From: Lentisphaerota bacterium
GTDB lineage: Bacteria; Verrucomicrobiota; Kiritimatiellia; PWTM01
NCBI GenBank assembly: GCA_016873715.1
Contig: VGWF01000026.1
Span: 1-41,525 of the forward strand
Reading direction: 5' to 3'
DNA: 41,525 bases
This document shows positions 19,065 to 28,281 of the stretch, in pieces; position 1 is the stretch's first letter; the number at the start of each line of letters is the position of its first letter. The position numbers and the translations under genes were made by a program. The notes under the pieces were generated by a model that was given only the letters and a program-made list of their open reading frames with translations, was not told where the DNA came from and made no database searches.

Positions 19065-22043
19065 TCAGCCGGGTTCGGCCTCGACCCATGTTGCGAAGAT
19101 GCGGGTGAGTTCGTCGCGGAGGAGGGGCTTCGTGAGGTAGTCGTCCATGCCCGCCTGCGCGCACTTCTGCTGGTCCCCCTCCATGGCATGGGCGGTGAGC
19201 GCGACGATCGGGATGCGTCGCGGCCGGCTCTCGTCACGCTCGCGGCGCCGGATCTCGGCGGTGGCCGTGCAGCCGTCCATCTCCGGCATCTGGCAATCCA
19301 TCAGGATGATGTCGATGGGCGGCTCGGCGAACGCGCGGTCGACGGCCTTTCGGCCGTTGTCGACGACCTCGACGGTGCAGCCCATGCGTTCGAGCATGCC
19401 GCGGGCGACTTCCTGGTTGATAAGGTTGTCCTCGGCGACGAGCACGCGCCGGCCGGCGGTGCTTCCGGCCGGGCCGCCGTCGCGAGGCGATTCCGACCGG
19501 TCCGCAGCGCCGACGGGGAGGCCGAGGAGGTCGGCGATGCAGCCGCAGAGGTCCGCCTGCCGGACGGGCTTCCGGACGCACTGGGCGATGCCCGCGGCGG
19601 CGGCCTCGCGAAGGGTCGCCTCCGAGTCGCCGGAGGTCAGCATGATCATCGGGAGGCCCCGCAGGGCGGGGGTGGACTGGATGGCCCGTGCCAGATCGAG
19701 GCCGTTGCGCCCGGGCATGTGCAGGTCGAGAATGCCGAGGCGGTAGGGATCGCCCGACTTCGCGGCCTTCTCGAGGGAGGCGAGCGCGGGGTCGGCTCCC
19801 TCCACGGCGGTCGGCCGCATGCCCCAGGCGGACAGTTGCGCGACGAGGATGTCCCGGTTGATCCGGCGGTCGTCGACGATCAGCGCGCGCAAGCCCGGGA
19901 GGCCCGTCTTCAGGGCGCGGGTCCGCGGGCCATCCTGCTGCACCTCGAGCGGAATCTCGAACCAGAAGGTCGAGCCCCGGCCGGGAGCGCTGGTCAGGCC
20001 GATGCCGCCGCCCATGAGCCGGACGAGCTCCCGGGTGATGGCGAGGCCCAGCCCCGTTCCGCCGTACCGGCGCGTGGTCGAGGCGTCGGCCTGCACGAAC
20101 GACTCGAAGAGGCGCGCCTGGTGCTCGGGCGAGATCCCGATGCCGGTGTCGGCCACCTCGAACCGGAACAGGGTCTTCCCGTCCTTCGCGACCGGGCCGG
20201 CCACCCGCAGCACGACGTCGCCGCGCTCGGTGAACTTGACCGCGTTGCCGATCAGGTTCATCAGGATCTGCCGCAGCCGGCCGGGGTCGCCGCGCACGCC
20301 GGCGGGGAGGCCGGGGGGGACGTCGAGGGCCAGTTCGATCGGCTTGCGGTGGCCCTGGTCGACGAAGAGGTCCAGCGTCTGCTCGAGGAGCTGCCGCAGG
20401 TCGAAGCCGAGCACCTCCAGTTCGATGCGGCCGGCCTCGATCTTGGAGAAGTCCAGGATGTCGTTGATGATCCGCAGCAGGTGCTCGCCGGAGTTGCGGA
20501 TCGCCTCGGCGATGTTCGACTGGCGGGGGGAAAGGGGCGTGTCCTTCAGGAGATCCGCCATGCCGAGGATGCCGTTCATCGGGGTGCGGATCTCGTGGCT
20601 CATGTTGGCGAGGAACTGCGACTTGTGCCGGTTGGCGACCTCGGCGGTCTCCTTCGCGGCGACGAGTTCCTCCTGCACCCTGCGCCGGTCGCAGGCGTCC
20701 AGCGCGATCCCGAGGATGTCGGCGATGGAGCCGACGAAGTTCTCCTCGTCGAGCTCCCAGCGGTGCGGCGGGCCCCGGTGTTCGTGGCGGATCACGCCGG
20801 CGACGCGGCCGGCGTGCCGGATCACGGCATCGAGCGTCGATGTCACGCCGTCGGGCTGGAGGGGCGACCCCGCGAGGGTTGCCGACCTCGGGTCGGTGCG
20901 GGCGTTGTGGGCGACGATCGAGCGGGACGCCTCCAGGGCGGTGAAGTACTCGGCGTGGTCCCGCGCTTCGACGCGGGCGCCGGAGGCGTGGCTCCGGTCG
21001 GCCGTCTCGAAGGCGTCGATGCACTCCACGGCGGCGTGGTCCTCCGAGAACATCCAGATCGCGGTCCGTTCGGCGCCGAGGGTGTCCGCCGCCGCCTCGG
21101 TGATGACCCGCATGGCGGCGGCGCGGTCCCCGGCGTGGATCGCCGGCTCAGTCACGAGCCGCGCCAGCGCCTCGCTCTGCACGCGCAGGCGCGCCTCGCG
21201 GGCCGCGTTGGAGATGCTGAACTTCTCCGCACGGTCCTTGGCCGCCTCGAGGTCGGACGTCCGCTCGGCGACCTGCCATCCGAGGATCTCGTTGTGACGG
21301 GTCTTCTCCGCGGTGGCCGTCTCGATCTGCCCGAGCATGCCGTTGAGGCCGTCCACGAGCTGTCCGAGTTCGTCGTGGCCCCAGGCGGAGGCCCGGACGG
21401 CGTAGTTGCCGTTCCGGCGGACGGTGTTCATGGTCTCGATCATGCTGAGGATCGGGGCGGAGACGACGCGCTGCAGGCGAGTGGCGAAGAGATAGGCGGC
21501 GAAGGCGGCGAGGAAGAGGGTGATGGCGGCCGCCACCACCTGGCGGCGGACCAGCGCGGTTGTCGGCTCCATGTCGGCGACCAGGTAGAGGATGCCGGTG
21601 AGCCGTCCCTCCGGGGCGATCGGGCGCCAGAGGTGGGCGTAGCGGCCGACGACCTTCCACGCGCTCAGGAGCAGCGCCCCGGAGGAGGCGGCGTAGGGCT
21701 CCGCCCGCGCCGTTCCTGCGGCCTTGCTGGAGTAGGTCGTCAGGAGCCGCCCGTCGGGCAGGCGCAGGGTCGCCCACGCGACCGAGGGTTTGGCCTTCAG
21801 GACCGTCAGGGTCTCCGCGGCCGCCTTCGCGTCACCGGCGGCGACCGCGCTCGCGCAGGTGGAGCTGAGGAGATCGGCGGTGCTGGTCAGGTCCTGCCGC
21901 AGCTGCTCGCGTGCGATCAGCAACTGGCCGACGATGTAGACCATCGCGAAGATGAGCAGGGCCGTCATCGTCGCGAGCATGACGATCAGCACCAGCTTGC
22001 GCTGGATGGTGATGTCGCCCAGCCGCAGTCCCTGCCATCTCAC
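19065..22043 (-). CDS. Hybrid sensor histidine kinase, HAMP-GAF-HisKA-ATPase-REC-REC
   Basis: This 992-residue inner-membrane protein has helix 1 at about 17-40, a periplasmic sensor region that resembles CHASE8 domains, helix 2 at about 168-188, HAMP and coiled coil at about 190-280, a GAF-like domain at about 285-450, HisKA with His483 in MSHEIRTPMNG, an ATPase domain (NAVKF, DTGIGI, GGTGLGL), and two receiver domains with phospho-acceptors Asp773 (DLHMPG) and Asp916 (MDCQMPEMDG). There is no C-terminal HPt domain, so phosphate must pass to a separate HPt protein or the receivers act as internal switches. The start is GTG 22043, which overlaps the stop of the upstream kinase gene as GTGA, so the two are translationally coupled. 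Confidence 0.9.
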   Translation of the reverse strand: MRWQGLRLGDITIQRKLVLIVMLATMTALLIFAMVYIVGQLLIAREQLRQDLTSTADLLSSTCASAVAAGDAKAAAETLTVLKAKPSVAWATLRLPDGRLLTTYSSKAAGTARAEPYAASSGALLLSAWKVVGRYAHLWRPIAPEGRLTGILYLVADMEPTTALVRRQVVAAAITLFLAAFAAYLFATRLQRVVSAPILSMIETMNTVRRNGNYAVRASAWGHDELGQLVDGLNGMLGQIETATAEKTRHNEILGWQVAERTSDLEAAKDRAEKFSISNAAREARLRVQSEALARLVTEPAIHAGDRAAAMRVITEAAADTLGAERTAIWMFSEDHAAVECIDAFETADRSHASGARVEARDHAEYFTALEASRSIVAHNARTDPRSATLAGSPLQPDGVTSTLDAVIRHAGRVAGVIRHEHRGPPHRWELDEENFVGSIADILGIALDACDRRRVQEELVAAKETAEVANRHKSQFLANMSHEIRTPMNGILGMADLLKDTPLSPRQSNIAEAIRNSGEHLLRIINDILDFSKIEAGRIELEVLGFDLRQLLEQTLDLFVDQGHRKPIELALDVPPGLPAGVRGDPGRLRQILMNLIGNAVKFTERGDVVLRVAGPVAKDGKTLFRFEVADTGIGISPEHQARLFESFVQADASTTRRYGGTGLGLAITRELVRLMGGGIGLTSAPGRGSTFWFEIPLEVQQDGPRTRALKTGLPGLRALIVDDRRINRDILVAQLSAWGMRPTAVEGADPALASLEKAAKSGDPYRLGILDLHMPGRNGLDLARAIQSTPALRGLPMIMLTSGDSEATLREAAAAGIAQCVRKPVRQADLCGCIADLLGLPVGAADRSESPRDGGPAGSTAGRRVLVAEDNLINQEVARGMLERMGCTVEVVDNGRKAVDRAFAEPPIDIILMDCQMPEMDGCTATAEIRRRERDESRPRRIPIVALTAHAMEGDQQKCAQAGMDDYLTKPLLRDELTRIFATWVEAEPG

Positions 22044-24112
22044 GATTTCGGCCTCGCCGCGCAGGCGCGCCCCAGGGCCTTCAGGAGTTCATCGCCGTGG
22101 AAGGGCTTCGGCACGATCGCCCTGGCCTGCCGGAGGAGGTCCGCCTCGCGGTCCGCCGTGAGCAGGGAGCCGGTGGCCAGCAGCACCGGGGCCTTGCATC
22201 CGGCGCGCGCGAGTTCCTTCATGCACTCCTCGCCGGTCATCACCGGCATGTTCATGTCGAGGACGAAGGCGGAGACCTCGTCGCGGTGCGCCAGGTAGTA
22301 ATCGAGGGCCTCGCGGCCGTTGACGGTCCGGACGACGCGATAGGAGCGGCTCTCGAGGAGCCGGACCAGCAGCCCGAGGACCAGGGGTTCGTCCTCCGCC
22401 ACGAGCACCGTCCGGCCCTCTCCCGAGGCGGGCTCGCCCGCGCCGTGCTGCGCCGCCCGGTCGTCCGGGGGCGCGACGCTTTCCTTTAACGCCGGGAGGT
22501 AGATCCGGAACGTCGTGCCCTTGCCGGGCTCGGTGTAGCAGCAGATGTGTCCGCCGTGGTCGCGGACGATGCCGAACACGATGGACAGTCCCAGCCCCGT
22601 CCCCTTGCCCGGGGCCTTCGTGGTGAAGAAGGGATCGTAGATCTTGGAGAGAACGCCCTTGTCGATTCCGGTGCCCGTGTCCGACACGGCGATCATGACG
22701 TGGGGCCCCGTCTCCGAGTCCGGGTGGGCGAAGCCGTAGTTCTCGTCGAGCACGACGTTGGCGGCCAGGATGCGCAGGGACCCCCCGGCCGGCATGGCCT
22801 GCGCGCCGTTCACCACCAGGTTCATCAGGGCCTGGTGCAGGTGGGATGCGTCGGCGTGGACCATCCAGAGATCCCCGGGCACGTCCGCCCGGACGGCGAT
22901 GTTCTTCGGCTGCGTCCGGGAAACCAGGGTCGCGACTTCCTGCACGAGGGGGCCGATGAAGACGGGCTCCCGCTTGCCCTGGGCCTTGCGCGAGGTGAAG
23001 AGCAGCTGCTGGGTCAGCGCGCGCCCCCGGACGGCGGCATCGCTGATCTGCCCGAGCCCGTTCTTCAACTCGTCCGGCGACGGCGGGGCCGCGGACAGCA
23101 GTTCGGCCCAGCCGAGCACGCCCTGGAGCAGGTTGTTGAAATCGTGGGCGACGCCCGCCGCGAGGACTCCCATCGCCTCCATCTTCTGGGAATGGAGCAG
23201 GACCTTCTGCAGTTCCCGGAACTCCGTGATGTCCTTGACCGAGTAGACGACCGACACCAGCCGCCCGCCGTCGCCGAAGACGGGCGCGGCGGAGAGCAGA
23301 ACATCCCGCCCCTCGCGCCCATACTCCTGAAGCTCCACGTGGGCCGGGGCGAGGGTCTTCACAACCTTGAGGGCCGGGCATCCGTCCGTGATGGACCGCC
23401 GGCATCCCATCGCCTCGTGACAGGAGCGGCCGACCATCGCCGAGAGGGGGCGCCCGCTCATCCGGGAGGCGGCGCGATTCGCGCGGAGGATCGTCAGGTC
23501 CGGACTGAGCAGGAGGACGGCGTCGTCGATCGCGTCGAACGTCAGCTTCCATTCCCGCTCGGCCTGGGCGATCGCCGATCGCGCTCCGTCGAGGTCCCGC
23601 AGATTGGCCGCGGCGCGCAGGAGGTACCGGAGGCGGTAGCCCTCGTTGACCCAGTTGGCGGGCTTGCTGACGAACTCCGAGGCGCCGGCGTCGAAGGCGG
23701 TGCGGATGGCCTCCGCGTCGTTCAGCGACGTCAGCATCACGATCGGAAGGTGCTCGGCGCCCGGGCTCGCGCGCAGGGCGCGGCACAGGTCGAACCCGTC
23801 GGCATCGGGAAGCACCACGTCGAGCAGGACGGCGTCCGGGCGGAGGTCGAGGAATCTCTGCACCACGCCGGCTCCCTCGGACATGGACACGACATCGAAT
23901 CCCGCCTCGCCGAGGTGGTGCTCGGCCAAGCCCCGGATGGTCGCGTCGTCGTCCACCAGCAGGACCCGGGGGCGGCCCGCGCCCGCCCAGGCCTGCGGCG
24001 GCGCGACGGCGGTGGCGGGTTTCGGGCCGGCATCCCCGGCGACGCCACGGGTGCCCGGGCGTCCGGAGGACTTGCGCGGCTGCGCGCGCCGGACAGGTCG
24101 GCGCGTCTTCAT
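22040..24112 (-). CDS. Hybrid histidine kinase, REC-PAS-HisKA-ATPase-REC
   Basis: This 690-residue protein has no membrane helix and is probably cytoplasmic. After a basic, low-complexity N-terminus come a receiver domain at about 48-165 (Asp98 in LLDVVLPDADG), a PAS domain at about 185-300 with a cysteine-rich stretch (Cys231, Cys237, Cys245 in SCHEAMGCRR and DGCP), a HisKA domain with His323 in GVAHDFNNLLQG, an ATPase domain (LMNLVVNGAQAM, DTGTGI, GKGTGLGLSI) and a C-terminal receiver (Asp619 in LDMNMPVMTG). The N-terminal receiver suggests it is itself a target of another kinase, plausibly the overlapping downstream one. The purine-rich GGAAGAAGG lies directly before ATG 24112. No DNA-binding output protein is nearby. 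Confidence 0.9.
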   Translation of the reverse strand: MKTRRPVRRAQPRKSSGRPGTRGVAGDAGPKPATAVAPPQAWAGAGRPRVLLVDDDATIRGLAEHHLGEAGFDVVSMSEGAGVVQRFLDLRPDAVLLDVVLPDADGFDLCRALRASPGAEHLPIVMLTSLNDAEAIRTAFDAGASEFVSKPANWVNEGYRLRYLLRAAANLRDLDGARSAIAQAEREWKLTFDAIDDAVLLLSPDLTILRANRAASRMSGRPLSAMVGRSCHEAMGCRRSITDGCPALKVVKTLAPAHVELQEYGREGRDVLLSAAPVFGDGGRLVSVVYSVKDITEFRELQKVLLHSQKMEAMGVLAAGVAHDFNNLLQGVLGWAELLSAAPPSPDELKNGLGQISDAAVRGRALTQQLLFTSRKAQGKREPVFIGPLVQEVATLVSRTQPKNIAVRADVPGDLWMVHADASHLHQALMNLVVNGAQAMPAGGSLRILAANVVLDENYGFAHPDSETGPHVMIAVSDTGTGIDKGVLSKIYDPFFTTKAPGKGTGLGLSIVFGIVRDHGGHICCYTEPGKGTTFRIYLPALKESVAPPDDRAAQHGAGEPASGEGRTVLVAEDEPLVLGLLVRLLESRSYRVVRTVNGREALDYYLAHRDEVSAFVLDMNMPVMTGEECMKELARAGCKAPVLLATGSLLTADREADLLRQARAIVPKPFHGDELLKALGRACAARPKS

Positions 24113-24432
24113 CCTTCTTCCGCCAACGAATCAAGAGGCCCGACGCTTCTGCGCCTTCGATGCATCCTCATCACGACCCTGCGCATCCATCCAACCTCCC
24201 GCCGCGGCCGGCGGCGCGTACCTTCGCAACCCCCCCCCCTGAAACGGGAAGATGCCGCAGCGGGCCGCCAGCGTCAACCCCGAGAAGCCGGGACAGGGCG
24301 CATTTCGCGTCCGGTCAAGCAATCACGGGGACGCCCCCGCGGACGCTCCGTCCGGCCGGGCCCGGAAGGGTCTGGTCTTGCCCGGGCGGCCGGCCGGGGC
24401 TACCGTGGCCGGCAATCGCGGAGGGTCCGGTC
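24113..24432. other. Divergent intergenic region
   Basis: This 320-base gap separates the minus-strand kinase operon from the plus-strand HNH gene and should hold both promoters. I see a run of ten C bases at 24230-24239, and TTGACC on the minus strand (24314-24319), but no convincing -10 partner. No coding sequence is supported. Confidence 0.5.
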
Positions 24433-24810
24433 ATGGGCGCGGAAACGGGCGGAGCGGGGACGCCGAGGGCGATCGAGGAGATGCGTCGCGAGGCGGCCCT
24501 GCGGGCGCAGGGCTACCGCGAGCGCGCGCTGCGGATCCTGCCGCACGTGTGCGCGTCGTGCGGGCGCGCCTTCGACGGACGGCGGCTGAAGGAGCTGACC
24601 GTCCACCACAAGGACCACAACCACGACAACAACCCGCCCGACGGCAGCAACTGGGAGCTGCTCTGCCTCTACTGCCACGAGTTCGAGCATGAGAAGGGGC
24701 TCTCGTCCGCGATGCGGGCCGTCTCGGGTTCGACCACCGACCGCCGCCCCTCGGGCACCTTCCAGCCGCTCGCCGGGCTCGACGCGCTGCTGCCCCCGGA
24801 GAAGCCGTAG
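24433..24810 (+). CDS. YajD-like HNH nuclease family protein
   Basis: This 125-residue protein has a zinc-binding HNH core: Cys40 and Cys43 (CASC), VHHKDHNHDN with His58 and His59, SNWELLCLYCHEFEH with Asn73, Cys78, Cys81 and His82. Layout and length resemble E. coli YajD (about 115 residues), an HNH family protein of unclear role that may cut or bind nucleic acid. The C-terminal 35 residues are not conserved-looking. GGAGGG at about 24420-24425 is well placed as a ribosome binding site for ATG 24433. No restriction or toxin partner lies beside it, so it looks like a stand-alone housekeeping gene. Confidence 0.8.
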   Translation: MGAETGGAGTPRAIEEMRREAALRAQGYRERALRILPHVCASCGRAFDGRRLKELTVHHKDHNHDNNPPDGSNWELLCLYCHEFEHEKGLSSAMRAVSGSTTDRRPSGTFQPLAGLDALLPPEKP

Positions 24811-24865
24811 CGGCCCGTGCGCCCCCCGCCGTCCCGCGGGCTCCGGAAAGAAGTGAAATCCGTGA

Positions 24866-24894
24866 TTGAAATGTGCATTTGAATTGCTCTACCG
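24866..24894 (+). promoter_or_regulatory. AT-rich candidate operator/promoter of the efflux operon
   Basis: An AT-rich patch (about 24850-24890) stands out from the surrounding GC-rich sequence, 50-90 bases before the tetR start. It contains TTGAAA (24866-24871) and the palindrome AAATG-tg-CATTT (24869-24880). A TetR repressor commonly binds such a palindrome in its own promoter. The -10 element is not clear. Confidence 0.35.
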
Positions 24895-24941
24895 TCCCAT
24901 CCTCCGGTGCGGTCGCGGCCGGGCGGCGGAAGGAGTCGGGC

Positions 24942-25601
24942 ATGCCGGACAGGCGGGATACGAAGCGGCGGTTGCTCGAGACGGCGAGCCTCGTGTTCGC
25001 CGACCGGGGCTACCGCGGCGCGACGGTGCAGGACCTCTGCCGGGCGGCCGGCGTCAACGTCGCGGCGGTGAGCTACCACTACGGCAGCAAGGACGGGCTC
25101 TACCTGGCCGTCTGGAAGCACGCGGAGGCGGCCTTCCGGGCAGCCTCGGAGCGCATCGGGGCGATCGGCGACCCCCGCCGGCGCCTCGCCGAGACGATCC
25201 GCTTCCGGATCCGGCACGTCTTCGACGACGGCCTCACGGGGTGCCTGCGGCGCCTCGTGTACCACGAGATGGCCGATCCTTCGCAGGCCCACGGCGAGGT
25301 CTTCAACCGGTTCGTCTGGCCGCAGATGGCGCAGCTGACCGGGCTGGTCGCGGCAGCGCTGGAGGTGCCCCCGGACGACCCGCGCGCGGGCCGCTGCGCG
25401 TTCTCGATCCACAGCCAGATGGTCTTCCTCAACGTGATGCGGATCCGGGGCAAGACCCGGCCGCTGGCGCAGATCCTGGGGTCCGCCTCGCCGACGGAGG
25501 AGCAGATCCGCGGATTCGCGGAGCACTTGGTGACGTTTGCCGCGGGGGGGCTGGCGGCGGTCCGGCGCGGGTCGCGGGCGGCCGGGGGGAGGACGGCATG
25601 A
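24942..25601 (+). CDS. TetR-family transcriptional regulator
   Basis: This 219-residue protein has the TetR helix-turn-helix at about residues 7-52 (RRLLETASLVFADRGYRGATVQDLCRAAGV in sequence, ending VSYHYGSKDGLYLAVW), and a longer ligand-binding half similar to the CerR/DUF1956 group. GGAAGGAG at 24928-24935 is a good ribosome binding site for ATG 24942. It overlaps the outer-membrane factor gene (ATGA) and is the first gene of a four-gene efflux operon, so it most likely represses the pump until an inducer binds. The inducer is unknown. Confidence 0.9.
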   Translation: MPDRRDTKRRLLETASLVFADRGYRGATVQDLCRAAGVNVAAVSYHYGSKDGLYLAVWKHAEAAFRAASERIGAIGDPRRRLAETIRFRIRHVFDDGLTGCLRRLVYHEMADPSQAHGEVFNRFVWPQMAQLTGLVAAALEVPPDDPRAGRCAFSIHSQMVFLNVMRIRGKTRPLAQILGSASPTEEQIRGFAEHLVTFAAGGLAAVRRGSRAAGGRTA

Positions 25602-27046
25602 GGGGGCTGGCCCGGTGGCTTCCGGCGGGGCTTGTCTGCGCGATCGCGGCGGCATCGTGCACGTCGCTTCGGCCGGACCTGGAGTCCGCGAAGCGCGAGG
25701 CCGGGGCGCTGCCCGCGGCCTACGCGGCGGCGGAGACCGGCGGCGGGGCGGTGTCGAACGCCTGGTGGCGGTCGTTCGGCAGCCCCGAACTGGACGGGCT
25801 CATGGCGCGCGCGCTGCGGGGCAACATGGGCGTCGCGGCGGCGGAGGCGCGGCTGCGGCAGGCGCGCGCGGTGGCGGAGAAGGCCGGCGCGGCGCTTCGT
25901 CCCGAGGTGACCGGCTCGGCCGGCGCGGGGGTCACGCGCGTGCGCGGCACGGGGCAGGGCGGAGCGCGCGCGACGACGACGGTGGAGGACTACAGCCTCG
26001 GGCTGGCCGCATCCTACGAGATCGACCTGTGGGGCCGGGTCCGCGCGGTCCGCTCCGGGGCCGGACTCGCCGCCGAGGCCTCGGCGAGCGACCTGGAGAC
26101 GGCGCGGATGACCGTGGCGGCCCAGGTGGCCGACCGGTGGCTCGCCCTGCGCGAGGCGAACGCGCAGGTGGACCTGATCCGGGCCCAGATCGGCACGAAC
26201 GAGCGGGTGCTCGACCTGCTGCGCGAGCGGCTGGTCCGCACCTCGGCGACCGTGCTGCTCGATGTCTACCAGCAGGAACAGTCGCTGCGCGCGACCGAGG
26301 CCCTGCTGCCGCCGGCCGTGCAGCGCGCGGACCTCCTGCGGAACGAGCTGGCCGTCCTCGTCGGCGAGCCGGCGGGCGCGGACATCGGCGGCGCCGGCCG
26401 GGACCTGCCGTCGCTGCCGCCGGCCCCCGCCGCCGGCGTGCCGGCGGACCTGCTGGCCCGCCGGCCCGACCTTTGCGCCCAGCGGGCGCGCCTGGAGGCC
26501 GCGGGGTGGGACGTGGCCGCCGCGCGGGCCGACCGGCTTCCGGCGCTGCGGCTGACCGGCGCGGCGGCCTATGATTCCGCGGAATTCGCCGACCTGCTCG
26601 ACGACTGGGTCCTCAACCTCGCCGCGGGGCTGGCGGCCCCGGTGTTCGACGCGGGCCGTCGCCGCGCGGAGGTCGACCGGGTGCGCGCCGCGCTCGACGT
26701 GCAACTCGCGCAGTACCGCCAGGTGGTTCTCGACGCGGCGCGCGAGGTGGAGGATGCGCTCGTCCGCGAGCGCCGCCTGGGCGAGCGCCTGGACGCCAAG
26801 CGGCGCGAACTCGCGAGCGCGACGCGCGCGCTGGACGAGGCCCGGCGCAGCTACCTGAAGGGCGGTTCGGGCTACCTGCCCGTGCTGCTCGCGATGCGGT
26901 CGGTCCAGGCGCTGGAGCGCGAGGAAGTGGCGGCCGGGCGCGAGCTGCTGGCGAACCGCGTCTCGCTGTACCGCGCGCTGGGCGGCGACTGGTCCGGCGC
27001 GGCGGTCGACCGGGCGGTGGAGATGACGGAAGGGAAGGCACCATGA
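25598..27046 (+). CDS. RND outer-membrane factor lipoprotein (NodT/OprM type)
   Basis: This 482-residue protein is a TolC-like outer-membrane channel component. A signal peptide ends at AAASC with Cys21 as a likely lipidation site. Typical motifs are WWRSFGSPELDGLMARAL, SYEIDLWGRVR, LLARRPDL and LAAPVFDAGRRRAEVD, in family order. The sequence forms two related halves of long helices. It overlaps tetR upstream and the membrane-fusion gene downstream, so it is the exit channel of this tripartite pump. Confidence 0.92.
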   Translation: MRGLARWLPAGLVCAIAAASCTSLRPDLESAKREAGALPAAYAAAETGGGAVSNAWWRSFGSPELDGLMARALRGNMGVAAAEARLRQARAVAEKAGAALRPEVTGSAGAGVTRVRGTGQGGARATTTVEDYSLGLAASYEIDLWGRVRAVRSGAGLAAEASASDLETARMTVAAQVADRWLALREANAQVDLIRAQIGTNERVLDLLRERLVRTSATVLLDVYQQEQSLRATEALLPPAVQRADLLRNELAVLVGEPAGADIGGAGRDLPSLPPAPAAGVPADLLARRPDLCAQRARLEAAGWDVAAARADRLPALRLTGAAAYDSAEFADLLDDWVLNLAAGLAAPVFDAGRRRAEVDRVRAALDVQLAQYRQVVLDAAREVEDALVRERRLGERLDAKRRELASATRALDEARRSYLKGGSGYLPVLLAMRSVQALEREEVAAGRELLANRVSLYRALGGDWSGAAVDRAVEMTEGKAP

Positions 27047-28281
27047 CTCCGGAGAGCCCGTATTCACTGCGTTCGAAGGGACACCGCCCGCATCCCGTCC
27101 TGCGGATCTTCATCCCGCTGGTCCTGGTGGCGGCGGCCGTGTTCGGGGCCATCTGGCTGGTGAAGACCGGTCCCAAGCCGACGCCGCGTCCGCCGGGCGA
27201 GCGCGCCGCGGTGGTCGTCGTGACCAACCTGGTCCTGTCGGACGTGACGGTGGAGATCGAGACGACCGGCACCGTGGTGCCGAGCCGCTCGATCACGCTC
27301 ATGCCGCGCGTGTCGGGGCCGATCGTGTGGGTCGACCCCCGCTTCCTCCCCGGCGGCCGGTTCCGCGCGGGCGAGACGCTCGTGAGGATCGATCCCGCCG
27401 ACTACGCGCTGGCCGCGACCAACCGACAGGCCGGCCTCGTGAAGGCCGAATACGATCTCGAGGTGGAGCAGGGGATGCAGGACCTCGCCGCGTACGAGTG
27501 GCGGGCGGTGGCAACGAATGCGCCGGCCGGCGCCTACACGGACCAGGATCGCAGCCTCGCCCTCCGCGAGCCCCACCTGCGGCTGGTCCGCGGGAACCTG
27601 GCCTCGGCCCGCGCGCTGCTCGACCAGGCGCGGCTCGACCTCGACCGCACGGCGGTCCCCGTCCCCTTCAACGCGGTGGTCCGCGCGCGGAAGGCGGACC
27701 TCGGCGCGCAGGTCTCGCCGCAGACCGCGCTGGCCGACCTCGTCGGGACCGACGCCTACTGGGTCCGCGTCGCGCTTCCCGCGGGACAACTCCGCTGGGT
27801 GCGGGCGGCGGGGGCGGACGGGAAGGACGGGGCGCCCGCCGTCGTCTCCCCCGTGCCGGGCCTCGAGATGAACGCGACCTGGAAGGGGACGGTCCTGCGC
27901 GTGCTGCCCGAACTCGAGGAAGGCGGCCGCCAGGCCCAGCTGCTCGTCGAGGTTCCGGATCCCGACCGGCCCGCCACCGGGGACGCCCCCCTGCTGCTCG
28001 GGTCCTACGTCCGCGTCCGCATCGAGGGCCCCGTGCTCAGGAAGGTCGTGGCGATCCCGCGCACCGCCCTGCGCGAGGGCGACTGCGTCTGGGTCGTGCG
28101 CGCCGACAGCCGGCTCGAGGTCCGCCCCGTCGGGGTCGCCTGGAGCGACCGCGACCGCGCCGTCATCGGCCGGGGGCTGGCCGAGGGCGAGGCGATCGTG
28201 GTCAGCGAACTCGCCGTTCCGCTCACCGGGATGCTCCTGAAGGTCCAGGCGGCCGCCGCCCCCGGCGGGGAGGCGCGGTGA
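27043..28281 (+). CDS. RND periplasmic adaptor (membrane fusion protein)
   Basis: This 412-residue protein has one N-terminal membrane helix at about residues 20-42, then a lipoyl/barrel-sandwich half motif (TGTVVPSRSITLMPRVSG), a helical hairpin, the second half (RTAVPVPFNAVVRARKADLG) and beta-barrel domains. It would link the inner-membrane pump to the outer-membrane factor. ATG 27043 overlaps the previous stop (ATGA) and its stop shares one base with the pump start. There is no lipobox, so it is membrane-anchored by the helix. Confidence 0.92.
   Translation: MTPESPYSLRSKGHRPHPVLRIFIPLVLVAAAVFGAIWLVKTGPKPTPRPPGERAAVVVVTNLVLSDVTVEIETTGTVVPSRSITLMPRVSGPIVWVDPRFLPGGRFRAGETLVRIDPADYALAATNRQAGLVKAEYDLEVEQGMQDLAAYEWRAVATNAPAGAYTDQDRSLALREPHLRLVRGNLASARALLDQARLDLDRTAVPVPFNAVVRARKADLGAQVSPQTALADLVGTDAYWVRVALPAGQLRWVRAAGADGKDGAPAVVSPVPGLEMNATWKGTVLRVLPELEEGGRQAQLLVEVPDPDRPATGDAPLLLGSYVRVRIEGPVLRKVVAIPRTALREGDCVWVVRADSRLEVRPVGVAWSDRDRAVIGRGLAEGEAIVVSELAVPLTGMLLKVQAAAAPGGEAR

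Noticed and set aside
22480-22510. Third copy of the ECF promoter motif (TAACGCCGGGAGG)
   Set aside because: It lies inside the soluble kinase gene and lacks the GTTCCCGT part at the right distance.
24433-24810. HNH protein as part of a restriction or toxin system
   Set aside because: No methyltransferase, helicase or antitoxin lies next to it and the layout fits the stand-alone YajD group.
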